From positions 213,735 to 277,734 of the forward strand of contig JAQVVR010000001.1 in the NCBI GenBank assembly GCA_028698875.1: a stretch of 64,000 bases of DNA, read 5' to 3'. The number at the start of each line of letters is the position of its first letter. Within the stretch, counting starts at the first letter, position 1. This stretch comes from Candidatus Izemoplasmatales bacterium. Lineage in GTDB: Bacteria; Bacillota_I; Bacilli_A; Izemoplasmatales; Hujiaoplasmataceae. The position numbers and the translations under genes are program-made. Positions 1-9,482 of this stretch are shown here, one piece after another. Under the pieces are notes generated by a model. It made no database searches, was not told where the DNA came from, and saw nothing but the letters and a program-made list of their open reading frames with translations.

Positions 1-3000
1 GAACAAACTTCAAATTTTGAAGCGATAAAAGATAAATATAATTTTATAAACAATAATCAATATGATAAATTGCTATGGACAATGGAGAAATCCAAAAACG
101 CGCTTAATCAATTGTCTAAACAACTCAACGAGCAAGCCTTTAATGATACCAAGTATATGAATCAAACCGTTTTAAACATTATTGAACAATTACGGGACAC
201 AAAAAACAAGATTACCGCTTTATTTAAAACCACTACTCAAGCTTTTACCATCAAAAAGGATCGTATTGATGAACTCAGTACAATTCGTCAAATTCCCTAT
301 TCGGAAATTAATCAAACACTAATTGATCAATATGTCCGTCAAATCACTTCTGTAAACCAAAAAAAGATCGCGTTCGATAAATTGGTTAATGAAGATTATC
401 TCAAATCATCAATGATTGTTGGTAAGCGAATAATCGACGCAGACAGCAAAAAAAATCAAAGATTGACCAAAAAGTTCATTATGCAATACGGCATCATCAA
501 AGCAAAAAGCAATTACTTGCTGAAGCGCAACCAGCAATTAAGCGACTTATTGATTTCTAAATACCAAAATGAAATTCGCAAAATCAAGGTTGATTCATTT
601 AAACGAGTTGAAGAGATCAAACTTGCCTATTCATTACCAAGTCATTTTTTTCAAAATTCGATCAATCTTTATAGTAATTTTGCTTTTTATGTATCCGAGT
701 CTTTAGACGAACTAGATAACATGCTTTCTGATCTTCTTCGGTTCAATCAGAATATCACCCAAACCTTTGTGGATTATATGACCAGTAGCACAAAAGCATT
801 TGAAGATTATAAGATAAACTGTCAGGTCACTGTAAATAATATCACTTCTAAAATGACTGACCTGTTAACAAATATCAATCGTTTTAGCAAAGACATAGTA
901 TCACTTGAATCTAAAAACCGGTTGGAAATTGCCGACATTAAAAAGCAAATGGAAAACGCAGATATCACTGGTGATTATCAAAAATATCTTGCCACGCTTA
1001 ACAATGACCGATCCGTGACTGATTTTCAACATACGGTAAATATCAAAAAAACGCAAGTATATGCTGATGGTGAGGCCAGTTTGCTTGTCATTCAACGTGA
1101 AGTGACCGAGCGCAATCGCCAACGTCAGATTGATCAAGCCGCTTTAAAACATGAGCGACTAATCAACAATTTAGAAAAAGACATTCATGATTTGGCATAT
1201 GATAAGGAACTGGCCATTTGCGAAGCAAGATATCGCCGTGATTTAGCTTTAATCGATCAAGAGCAAAAACAAACACTGGAAAATGAAGCTTTTTTCAGGG
1301 CCAGTCAACAAGATTTTCTGTGGCAAACCCTACAAAAACAATTGGCTGAATATGAACACAATAAAGCCGTAGGTAGCGACTACGTCGTTGATTTTGTTCA
1401 TCAAACGCAAAAAATTATTGATGTTGAAAAGTCGAAAACATTAGCGACACAAGCTTATTTACTTGGTTCAAAACTCCCTTATGCCTATGCTTATCATCTT
1501 GAATTGGAACGCGAGGAAGTTAAAAAACATCTCCTTTACCGTACTAGTCAAAAAACGGAGCCATATGAAAAAGCAATTCAATATTTTGACCATCTTTTAT
1601 TTGTGAATCGCAAAAATATCATCAAACAAATCGGTCGATATTCATTATATCTTAAGCACTTGTTGGCTAATTTGTCAGATGCAAATGCCCCCATTCAAGC
1701 CGAATCTCTCTCTTTAGAACATTTTTATCGTTACGAAGTTCTTTCTGTTATCCGCAACAGCCGTGAAACCGTATCATCGTTGATATCGCCAGAAAAAAAC
1801 GCTGATTTACTTACTAAAGCAGACAAGTTATTCGATGATGATTTTAAACGAGTCGCTATCTTAACGACTTCAGCAGAAAAAAAATGTCTTATGAATGTTA
1901 AATCCATAAAGGGGTTAAGAAAATCACTTTTAGGTTACTATGTTGAGATGATTCTCCTTTTAGATGCATTCTTAGAGCATGTTTACATAATATTAGATGA
2001 ATTGGAAGAATGCTTAATCAAAAATGATGTTTTAACAGTTAAAAAATATCAAGATGAAATGAACCGGAAAAAATTAATGATTGACATGGAATACGATTTA
2101 GCTGTCTTCTACGCTGGCAAACAGAAAACTAAAGCGGATAAAGCTATTATCATTGTCAATTCGGAGTGCAAAGCAGTTGAAAACAGGCTGGCAGCACGTG
2201 TTTATCAGTTAAATAAAACCTATATCGATGGACTTAAGGAACAAGAAAATTTTATTGATTATTTGGATCAAGAACTTTCCCGTGAATACAAAAAGCAGGT
2301 TCATTCCAAGACTATTGATTTAAAACAAGAACTTTCCACATTCAAAAAACAAAAACAAACACTTGATAATAATCAAAAACGTTATATTTATGCTTACGAA
2401 GTTATGAAAAAACAAAATTATTCGCTGGTAGAGCAAGCAAATAAGCGTGCTATGGCCAATCTCGATATGCAGGATAAACAACGAGCAGAGGGTTTGATTA
2501 CACTCAACCAGACAATCGAAACATTACCGAAAAAGAATGATCAGATGGTCTCAAGTCTTGAATTACAAAAGGAACAATTCGTCAAAAGTCATTCGATGTC
2601 TTTAACGCATGAACTCGCTCATATTGAAGAACAAAAATTTATCTCTCGACCAGCATTTTTAACAAAAATCGCCGAGATTAGGGATCGACTCCCACAAGAT
2701 TACATGACGTTATACAAGCAAATTGCTATCGCCCAAACTACTTTTGTTAAGCAATATCCTGATGCTCATGATTTGTATTCTATGGAGTATAATCGTTTTC
2801 TCAATAGCCAAACCGAATATAATAATATTTTATTTAATGATTCCATCATACTTCATCCGTTTGAAAAATATCTTCATGTTTCTGATCGAATCAAGATCAA
2901 AACCGATGAAGTCTTCCAAGATACGGTGAAAAAATCAGCTGCTAGGCTTGATGAAATAAAGAAACAAGCCATCGAATCCGAAGAAAATCAAAAACGCATC

Positions 3001-3012
3001 ATTAATGCCTAA
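1..3012 (+). CDS. Giant coiled-coil protein A (5'-truncated by window edge)
   Basis: I do not recognise a named family. The reading frame is open to base 1, so the true start lies outside the window; the TTG at 70 is only the first start-like codon and has no convincing ribosome site. About 1003 residues are visible. The sequence is almost entirely charged, K/E/Q/L-rich helix with long heptad-like stretches, very few Pro or Gly, no obvious transmembrane segment or signal peptide, and no nucleotide-binding motif. This suggests an elongated cytoplasmic or scaffold/cytoskeletal protein, which is inference. It overlaps or abuts the next gene, an even longer protein of the same style, so the two are probably cotranscribed and may form a complex. 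It is one of the few plus-strand genes here. Confidence 0.8.
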   Translation, partial: EQTSNFEAIKDKYNFINNNQYDKLLWTMEKSKNALNQLSKQLNEQAFNDTKYMNQTVLNIIEQLRDTKNKITALFKTTTQAFTIKKDRIDELSTIRQIPYSEINQTLIDQYVRQITSVNQKKIAFDKLVNEDYLKSSMIVGKRIIDADSKKNQRLTKKFIMQYGIIKAKSNYLLKRNQQLSDLLISKYQNEIRKIKVDSFKRVEEIKLAYSLPSHFFQNSINLYSNFAFYVSESLDELDNMLSDLLRFNQNITQTFVDYMTSSTKAFEDYKINCQVTVNNITSKMTDLLTNINRFSKDIVSLESKNRLEIADIKKQMENADITGDYQKYLATLNNDRSVTDFQHTVNIKKTQVYADGEASLLVIQREVTERNRQRQIDQAALKHERLINNLEKDIHDLAYDKELAICEARYRRDLALIDQEQKQTLENEAFFRASQQDFLWQTLQKQLAEYEHNKAVGSDYVVDFVHQTQKIIDVEKSKTLATQAYLLGSKLPYAYAYHLELEREEVKKHLLYRTSQKTEPYEKAIQYFDHLLFVNRKNIIKQIGRYSLYLKHLLANLSDANAPIQAESLSLEHFYRYEVLSVIRNSRETVSSLISPEKNADLLTKADKLFDDDFKRVAILTTSAEKKCLMNVKSIKGLRKSLLGYYVEMILLLDAFLEHVYIILDELEECLIKNDVLTVKKYQDEMNRKKLMIDMEYDLAVFYAGKQKTKADKAIIIVNSECKAVENRLAARVYQLNKTYIDGLKEQENFIDYLDQELSREYKKQVHSKTIDLKQELSTFKKQKQTLDNNQKRYIYAYEVMKKQNYSLVEQANKRAMANLDMQDKQRAEGLITLNQTIETLPKKNDQMVSSLELQKEQFVKSHSMSLTHELAHIEEQKFISRPAFLTKIAEIRDRLPQDYMTLYKQIAIAQTTFVKQYPDAHDLYSMEYNRFLNSQTEYNNILFNDSIILHPFEKYLHVSDRIKIKTDEVFQDTVKKSAARLDEIKKQAIESEENQKRIINA

Positions 3013-3028
3013 ACCGGAGGGGAAAACC

Positions 3029-5974
3029 GTGGCCGAACAAAACAAAAATCATCCCATAGCCGATTTAACTAGCGGAAAATCTGTTCTTCAAAGAGAAATC
3101 AAACAAGGCTATGCCCAAGAGATTTCCCTTTATGAGGATTTTTTTGACAAGGTCACACAACATGCAAAAACACATCGTCAAATTTCAATCAACAATTTAA
3201 AAGAATCCGAAAAAAGGCTTCATCAGCTGAAAACCAACGCCGAGAAGATAGCTGACTCAATTTTTTATCATGATGAAGAAATTGTTGTTCAACGTTCGCG
3301 AATTATCAGTGAAACCGAAGATCTCGTTCGAGTTCAAAATGAAGATATCCTCCATCACGATCGCCTGAGTTTCGATGACACAATTCAGGCCATAGATTAT
3401 CTCGCAAAGGCTTTAATGCAAGTTAAATATGATTTCATAGGTTTTTATTCTCGTAGTCATCTCAATTCAATCCTTTCGACTGAAGATTTTTTTGACTATT
3501 ATATGCAAAAAAGTCATGCATTTCAAGTTATCTTGGATCGGCATCAAAATGAAGTATATGAATTATTCGTTAAACTTGATGAGCAAATCAAGTCTATGGA
3601 TGATGCCATAGGCAATATTATCCAATCTAAAAACCGAAAAGTAACCGATATTGAAACTTTTTATGACAAAGAAGCTCATCATTTTGCCGATAATCAGTTG
3701 TCTTTTTCCGCCGAATCCGATCCGACTTCAATTGAAATTCAAGCTCTTGCCAGTGACAAAATCAACCAATATAAGGCTTTTTGCGATCATTCCATCCATC
3801 AAAATATGAAAATTCAAAAAGTATTGGAAGACGATTACTTGACCTTATATCAACGCGTCTTGGGACGTTTATTACAAAGCCGTTCTTACCAAATAATCAA
3901 TCGTTTTGATCTGTTTGATGACCCCTTGCGCTTCAAGATTGAATATAAGCAAAAACTCCTTGACGCTGAAGCAAAGGGATCAAAGGAATTACGAAGTTTA
4001 CTGCGAATCTACCAAAAGATTTGTCGTTGGCAAAAGGATGTTCGCTCAGCGGAAACAAGAGCTACTATGATGTTAAAAACTCAAGCCAAGCGCAAAGAAA
4101 CGCTTCTTAAACTTTCTGAAGAAACCTCAGTTATACAAATGAATCGCCTTGAACTTTATCTCAACGAGTACCTTGAAGTAATGAAGTTTGATCCGTTTCT
4201 CGCCCAGGCAATTGGTGATTATTCGTCAAAAATCATTAAGGATGAACTAGCTCGCCTTTCCCTTCTAAAACTTAACAAAGAACTAAAAACCAATATCGAT
4301 TACGATATTCAAGCGACCAAGATTAAAAGTCAGATAAACGAATTAGAAATAATTATGATGAACTCAATAAAAAAGCATTTATACCTTCAGGAAGGCGAAT
4401 TGCTTAGTGAGTTAAATAAAATCCCCTTGTTCTTACTCGAAAAACGGCATCAACTGATTTCTTCTAGTTTAGCAATTCTGCGTGAACGTCATCTGATTGA
4501 ACGTTTGGATAAAGCCACAAATGAGCATTTAGCATATCTATTAGTAAGTGGTAATACTAGTCGCAGATGGATCTCGATTGTCTCCGATGAACTAATTAGT
4601 AATACCCGTGATAAAGAAACTCATAATATTTATGTCGTGGAAGCAAAATCAGAAATTGAATTGGCATTAAAACAATATGATATAAGCGCCATTCATATTC
4701 AAACAATGTATGAAAACGAAAAATCATATTTGGTAATGCAAAAAAGTCGTGTGGATGAAGAAACCAAGATAAATAACGATTTCATCTTGACGACGTATTT
4801 AAATCAAATGCGCTTTGCACAAGAACAAATTGCTTTAGCCGAATCCGAATACCGAGTACGTCTAGAATCCTTAATGGTAACTATCGATCAAGAACGCAAG
4901 TTTTATAATGATCAAATCAACTTGGTTCATGTTAAATATGACCAAAATGTTCGTCTTATTGAAGATGCATATCAAGCCAAATTATATTCTGAATCTCATA
5001 AAATTGCGGAAACCGTCGACAAAAAAGCACAAAAAGCTTTAGCGATTTCCTTAGAGAAAGATCGCCGCATCCGTGACCAGCAAGTAAATGTGCTTGTTAA
5101 GAGTCTGGCAGGCGATGAAGTCATCATTAAATCGCAAAACCAACTTCGTTCAATTGATGATCAACTCCAAGAAGCCATTCATGACGCTGATGTTTTACGG
5201 GAAGCGACGATTCGGGAATTCACTGAACTATACGAACATGCCAAATCCCGTTATGAAATACTAAAACCTTATATGGATAATGCCATAAATATTCTTGACC
5301 CGACCTTTTATGATGGCTTGGCCGCTATCAACGAGCGTTATCATGCCAAAATCCATGAAGCTGAGTCGGAGCTCGATCGTAAAATTGAGAAACTTTTACC
5401 CCAATACCGCGAAGTATTCTTTACTCAAGATGTTGAAGACCATTCATTAGATTACCGAGCACGTATCGAAGAAATAATGATGGAAAGGGAAACCAATGAA
5501 GCCGTTTACCAGCAAAAATTGCAAGCCGTTGAAAATCATTACCGGCAAGAATTAACTATGATTGATGCCGAAGAAGAAAGTTCTAAAAGCGCATATAAAG
5601 TTGAAATTGATACAATTCACAACAAAGAAGTCGCTACTTCCGCTCAATTTGCGCAAATGGCAAAAACGATTGATGCCGAAGGTGATGCAAAAATCAAAGC
5701 GCATCGAGAAGCCACGTTATCGACGATTAATCAATTAACAGATGAATATTTCATATCGCTTAAAGCTTCTAAAAAAACGATTGCCGATTTGTCCGATGAT
5801 TTTCAAAAACTTCTTGATGGTTACCAAGATTATCTAGGTTTTTCCGAGGGCGAAAAAAAATATCGTTACGTTCTGAAATCCATCAAGAAAGCTAACCGCA
5901 AGAAACTTCATAATTCCTTAAAACAACTAAAGATAAAATATCGTCATTATCACATCTTTAATCAAAAAAATTAA
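3029..5974 (+). CDS. Giant coiled-coil protein B
   Basis: Unrecognised family, about 981 residues. The frame has an ATG at 3005 that overlaps the preceding stop, but a strong Shine-Dalgarno (GGAGGGG, 3017-3023) sits about 6 bases before the in-frame GTG at 3029, so I place the start there. The protein is mostly charged alpha-helix with heptad-like periodicity, particularly in the second half (repeated E/A/K/Q-rich segments), and ends in a strongly basic tail rich in K, R and H. I see no transmembrane helix, signal peptide or catalytic motif. Its size, composition and tight spacing to gene A suggest two partners or ancient paralogues of one filamentous or scaffold system. A strong terminator follows directly. 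Function is unknown; SMC-like or tropomyosin-like hits in a search would be compositional only. Confidence 0.8.
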   Translation: MAEQNKNHPIADLTSGKSVLQREIKQGYAQEISLYEDFFDKVTQHAKTHRQISINNLKESEKRLHQLKTNAEKIADSIFYHDEEIVVQRSRIISETEDLVRVQNEDILHHDRLSFDDTIQAIDYLAKALMQVKYDFIGFYSRSHLNSILSTEDFFDYYMQKSHAFQVILDRHQNEVYELFVKLDEQIKSMDDAIGNIIQSKNRKVTDIETFYDKEAHHFADNQLSFSAESDPTSIEIQALASDKINQYKAFCDHSIHQNMKIQKVLEDDYLTLYQRVLGRLLQSRSYQIINRFDLFDDPLRFKIEYKQKLLDAEAKGSKELRSLLRIYQKICRWQKDVRSAETRATMMLKTQAKRKETLLKLSEETSVIQMNRLELYLNEYLEVMKFDPFLAQAIGDYSSKIIKDELARLSLLKLNKELKTNIDYDIQATKIKSQINELEIIMMNSIKKHLYLQEGELLSELNKIPLFLLEKRHQLISSSLAILRERHLIERLDKATNEHLAYLLVSGNTSRRWISIVSDELISNTRDKETHNIYVVEAKSEIELALKQYDISAIHIQTMYENEKSYLVMQKSRVDEETKINNDFILTTYLNQMRFAQEQIALAESEYRVRLESLMVTIDQERKFYNDQINLVHVKYDQNVRLIEDAYQAKLYSESHKIAETVDKKAQKALAISLEKDRRIRDQQVNVLVKSLAGDEVIIKSQNQLRSIDDQLQEAIHDADVLREATIREFTELYEHAKSRYEILKPYMDNAINILDPTFYDGLAAINERYHAKIHEAESELDRKIEKLLPQYREVFFTQDVEDHSLDYRARIEEIMMERETNEAVYQQKLQAVENHYRQELTMIDAEEESSKSAYKVEIDTIHNKEVATSAQFAQMAKTIDAEGDAKIKAHREATLSTINQLTDEYFISLKASKKTIADLSDDFQKLLDGYQDYLGFSEGEKKYRYVLKSIKKANRKKLHNSLKQLKIKYRHYHIFNQKN

Positions 5975-5982
5975 CGATAACC

Positions 5983-6014
5983 AACCCGGTTCGAACTTCG
6001 AACCGGGTTTTATA
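5983..6014 (+). terminator. Rho-independent terminator of the coiled-coil pair
   Basis: A perfect 13-bp inverted repeat (AACCCGGTTCGAA at 5983-5995 and its complement at 5997-6009) is followed by TTTTATATT. It begins 8 bases after the stop of coiled-coil gene B and lies between that gene and the convergent deoB. Confidence 0.9.
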
Positions 6015-6057
6015 TTAAAAAGGACAACCATATAGGCCGTCCACATTTATAGATAAT

Positions 6058-7236
6058 TTATTTAATGATTCGTAATAAGCTCTTTCCGTATTCAGGGCAG
6101 GCAACATTAAAGTTATCGGCAATTGTGGCTCCAATATCAGCGAATGAATCCGAGATTGGTAACATTCCTCCATTAAGCAATTTATTATATATGAAAAGCG
6201 GTACATACTCACGAGTATGGTCTGTACCAAAAAAGGTCGGATCATTACCATGATCGGCAGTAATCATTAACAAATCATCATCCCGAAGGCATGGTAAAAG
6301 TGTACCCAAATCAACATCAAATTCCGTAAGCGCTTTTTTATATCCAAACGCATCACGGCGATGACCATACATCGCATCAAAATCGACTAAATTAACAAAA
6401 CACAGGCCAGTGAAATTGCCTTTAGCGATGGCAATGGTTGTTTCCATGCCATTGTGATTAGATATGATTCCATGATGATCAGTAATTCCTGATCCGTTAA
6501 AAATATCCCGGATTTTACCAACAGATATTACATCATAATGTGATTCGGCTAATGAATCTAAAACCGTCTTTCCCGAAGGATTAAGCGCATAATCATGACG
6601 ATTTGGCGTCCGTTTGAAACCATTGACAGGATCACCAATAAAAGGTCTGGCAATGATTCGGCCAACTTTCCAAGCCTCTTTCATCGTTATCTCGCGGGCA
6701 ATGTGACAAATTTGATATAGTTCTGCTAAGGGAATGATGGCTTCATGAGCCGCAATTTGTAATACCGAGTCGGCTGAGGTATACACAATCAACTCGCCAG
6801 TTTCCATCTGCCGGGGTCCTAATTCAACCAGTATTTCGGTCCCTGATGCGGATTTATTCCCTATTATTTTCCTGCCGGTCTTCTGCTCTAATTCCGTAAT
6901 AAGTGCTTGGGGAAAGCCGGTATCAGTAAAGGTTTTAAAAGGGACAACCGTTTTGAGTCCCATCATTTCCCAATGGCCAGTCATCGTGTCTTTCCCGTTA
7001 GAAAGTTCTTTCATCTTTGTGGTATTGGCACGTGGTCGTTCCGTTGGCGAAACACCTTGAATGTAAGTTAAATTGCCATAACCAAAAGACTCTAAATTAG
7101 GCATAAAGATACCACCGGTTGCTTCTGCTAAATGCGAAATCGTGTTAGCACCGACATCACCATATTGGGCTGCGTCTGGTAATTCACCAGCACCAACGCT
7201 GTCCATAACAATTAAAAAGACGCGTTTGTATTTCAT
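6058..7236 (-). CDS. deoB: Phosphopentomutase
   Basis: Interconverts (deoxy)ribose 1-phosphate and (deoxy)ribose 5-phosphate in nucleoside catabolism and salvage. The 392-residue length matches the family. The alkaline-phosphatase-superfamily metal site is visible: the N-terminal MDSVGAGE motif with Asp12, the phosphoacceptor region TMTGHWE near residue 87, and the C-terminal ADHGND and DHTRE motifs that ligate the two Mn ions. The start has an AAGGAATAG ribosome site. It begins two bases after the xerD stop, so it is the last gene of a hemW-xerD-deoB operon. Functional assignment is secure. Confidence 0.97.
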   Translation of the reverse strand: MKYKRVFLIVMDSVGAGELPDAAQYGDVGANTISHLAEATGGIFMPNLESFGYGNLTYIQGVSPTERPRANTTKMKELSNGKDTMTGHWEMMGLKTVVPFKTFTDTGFPQALITELEQKTGRKIIGNKSASGTEILVELGPRQMETGELIVYTSADSVLQIAAHEAIIPLAELYQICHIAREITMKEAWKVGRIIARPFIGDPVNGFKRTPNRHDYALNPSGKTVLDSLAESHYDVISVGKIRDIFNGSGITDHHGIISNHNGMETTIAIAKGNFTGLCFVNLVDFDAMYGHRRDAFGYKKALTEFDVDLGTLLPCLRDDDLLMITADHGNDPTFFGTDHTREYVPLFIYNKLLNGGMLPISDSFADIGATIADNFNVACPEYGKSLLRIIK

Positions 7237-7238
7237 AT

Positions 7239-8147
7239 CTATTCCTTCTTTCCTAAGGCCCGTGGATGGGCGGCTTCATAAGCTGCTTGTAAATGCTTAG
7301 TTGAAATATGAGTATAATTCTCTGTAGTTAAAATATCTTCGTGACCAAGAAGTTCTTGAACCGCACGCAAGTCAGCTCCATTTTCTAATAAATGGGTGGC
7401 AAATGAGTGCCTTAGCGTATGCGGGGAAATGGATTTATCAATATGGGCTTTTACCGCTAAGTTTTGGATGATTTTGTAAAATCCCACACGGCTGATTCGA
7501 GTTCCGCTTTTATTAACAAATAATATTTCCTTATTAGTTGGATGAATAAGCGGTCTGGCATCAGTTAAATACTTGCGTAAAGCGATAATAGCATTTTCGC
7601 CTAACGGAACAATTCGTTCTTTGTTACCTTTGCCAAGTACTTTGATAAAACCCATATTAAGATGCAAGTCAGCCACATCAAGATCAATTAATTCTGAAAC
7701 CCGCAGACCAGATCCATAGGCCAGTTCAATCATAGCCACATTTCGTAAATCCAAAATTGATTTTGCACCTATGGCGGTTGTTAGTAAAGCTTCGATTTCT
7801 TCGATATTTAAAACAACCGGCAAATGTTTTTGCGTTTTTGGCAAAGGCAAACTTTTAACAACATTGCCATCGACCAGTTTTTCTGTTTGCAGATATTGAT
7901 GAAATGATTTTATTGATGAAATTTTACGAGAAATACTTTTTACGGCTAATTCCGCTCGTTTTAAATGGGCAAGATAATTTACTATATGGGTTCTTTCAAT
8001 ACGATCTGGTTGTTTAATATGATAGTTTTTGTCAAGAAATTCTAGATAATCAGTAATATCATTTACGTATGAAGAAATCGTATTTTTTGACAGATTCTTA
8101 GTGATTTTCAAATAATATAGATATTCTTTGAGTATGTTATCAAGCAT
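7239..8147 (-). CDS. xerD: Tyrosine recombinase, XerD type
   Basis: Site-specific recombinase expected to resolve chromosome dimers at dif together with a partner or alone. With the start placed at 8147 it is 302 residues: an N-terminal SAM-like core-binding domain (about 1-95) and a C-terminal catalytic domain. All catalytic residues are present: Arg149 (GSGLRVSEL), Lys173, His243 and Arg246 (HTLRH), His269 (LLGHEDI) and the nucleophile Tyr278. I chose the ATG at 8145-8147 over the upstream ATG at 8162 because GGGAGTGA lies about 8 bases before it. It overlaps the hemW stop by 8 bases, so translation is probably coupled. XerC, XerD and XerS are hard to separate by eye; XerD is the closest by motif style. 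Confidence 0.92.
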   Translation of the reverse strand: MLDNILKEYLYYLKITKNLSKNTISSYVNDITDYLEFLDKNYHIKQPDRIERTHIVNYLAHLKRAELAVKSISRKISSIKSFHQYLQTEKLVDGNVVKSLPLPKTQKHLPVVLNIEEIEALLTTAIGAKSILDLRNVAMIELAYGSGLRVSELIDLDVADLHLNMGFIKVLGKGNKERIVPLGENAIIALRKYLTDARPLIHPTNKEILFVNKSGTRISRVGFYKIIQNLAVKAHIDKSISPHTLRHSFATHLLENGADLRAVQELLGHEDILTTENYTHISTKHLQAAYEAAHPRALGKKE

Positions 8148-9273
8148 CAATATCACTCCCATCGATAAAACTGGTTTCCACGCGATTCATAAGCATAATA
8201 CCGCGATGGGTCAATCGTAACTTGCCATCAGAAAGCTCCAATAGGCCACTGGCGATGTTTATATTAAGAAGGGGATATCTAGTAAGGATATCGTATCCAA
8301 AACGATCATGAAATGCTTTAACGCTGATACCTTCAAGTAAACGTAAATTCATTAATCCGGTTTCTTGTGCAAGATTGCATGGATCGAAAGATTCAAGTCC
8401 GGTTCCGGTAGTTTTGACGGCTTTCATATATGCGGCCAAACGCGGGTAATTATGAAATCGTGTCATCTCGACTTGAGAGTGAGCGCCCATACCAAGGCCT
8501 AAATATGGTTGGACTTTCCAGTATATCATATTATGCTTTGATTGAAAGTGGGTTTTGGAAAAATTGCTTATCTCATATTGAAAATATTGATGTTTTGGTA
8601 GTTCATTCATGACCAATTCAAACATATCCGCTTCAATGTCTTTGTCGATTGGGGTGATTTTTCCTAATTTGATATCATGCATTATTTTCGTCTTTTCTTC
8701 CAAAATGAGCGAGTAAAACGATAAATGTTGGGGATTTACTGACACAGCAAAATCGATATCGGCCTGTAAGTCCGATAAAGTCTCTCCTGGAATACCATAA
8801 ATAAAATCAAGGTTTATATTCAGGATTTCAGCTTCCTTCAAGACTTTTACCGCCTGAATAACGATGGCTTTTGTTTCGTGTCTACCGATACTTGTCTGTA
8901 ATTGGGGATTGATAGTTTGAACCCCAACGCTGACACGCGATACATGATGGGACTTGATGAGTTTTACAAAATCGGTGGTGATATCTTGGGGATTAGCTTC
9001 AATGGTATATTCTGTTATGTTAGTTATTCTCACCATTGATTCGATTTTTGATAACAAAATCGCCAGTGGTTTCAGTCCAATTGATGATGGAGTTCCCCCG
9101 CCAATATAAATGGTTTCTGTCGTGGCGATTTCCGCGCGGTAATAATCCATTTCATGACATAGTGTTTGGATATAATCGTCAATTTGATTACTGGCTCCCG
9201 CCAATTTGGGAAAATCACAATATGTACAGATTGTATTACAAAAGGGGATGTGGATGTAGAGCGCTTTTGCCAT
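8140..9273 (-). CDS. hemW: HemW-like radical SAM heme chaperone
   Basis: Member of the coproporphyrinogen III oxidase-like radical SAM family. The CX3CX2C cluster ligating the 4Fe-4S centre is at residues 12-19 (CNTICTYC), followed by DF as in HemW, and the GGGTPS SAM motif follows near residue 60. The 377-residue size fits HemW, a heme-binding chaperone, rather than the larger true oxidase HemN. The ATG at 9273 is preferred over one 12 bases upstream because GGTGA lies just before it. First gene of hemW-xerD-deoB. No heme biosynthesis gene is visible in this window, so the heme role cannot be tested here. Confidence 0.92.
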   Translation of the reverse strand: MAKALYIHIPFCNTICTYCDFPKLAGASNQIDDYIQTLCHEMDYYRAEIATTETIYIGGGTPSSIGLKPLAILLSKIESMVRITNITEYTIEANPQDITTDFVKLIKSHHVSRVSVGVQTINPQLQTSIGRHETKAIVIQAVKVLKEAEILNINLDFIYGIPGETLSDLQADIDFAVSVNPQHLSFYSLILEEKTKIMHDIKLGKITPIDKDIEADMFELVMNELPKHQYFQYEISNFSKTHFQSKHNMIYWKVQPYLGLGMGAHSQVEMTRFHNYPRLAAYMKAVKTTGTGLESFDPCNLAQETGLMNLRLLEGISVKAFHDRFGYDILTRYPLLNINIASGLLELSDGKLRLTHRGIMLMNRVETSFIDGSDIDA

Positions 9274-9287
9274 AATAATCACCATTA

Positions 9288-9301
9288 TTATGTTAACATA
9301 A
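9288..9301. promoter_or_regulatory. Perfect 14-bp palindrome upstream of hemW
   Basis: TTATGTTAACATAA is a perfect palindrome 14 bases upstream of the hemW start. A -10-like TATACT lies a short distance upstream on the minus strand (plus 9315-9320), so the palindrome would sit in the early transcribed region and could be an operator. No regulator is identified. Confidence 0.4.
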
Positions 9302-9400
9302 TTCGGTGGAAAAGTATACTGGTATGCTTAATATTAGGCTAATAGCCCCTTTAAATAATTACAAAAATCATCAGCATAAACTACTGCCTTATTTCAGATA

Positions 9401-9459
9401 ATAAAAAAATCCCCCTTAACTGATGGCTTTCCATATCGCCATCATGTTTAAGGGGATTT
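9401..9459 (-). terminator. Rho-independent terminator after lepA
   Basis: On the minus strand an AATCCCCTTAA arm pairs with TTAAGGGGGATT; an inner GATGGC/GCCATC stem extends the hairpin, and a run of T residues follows. It lies 23 bases beyond the lepA stop. Confidence 0.85.
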
Positions 9460-9482
9460 GATATTCTGTAATGCTAAAGTGT

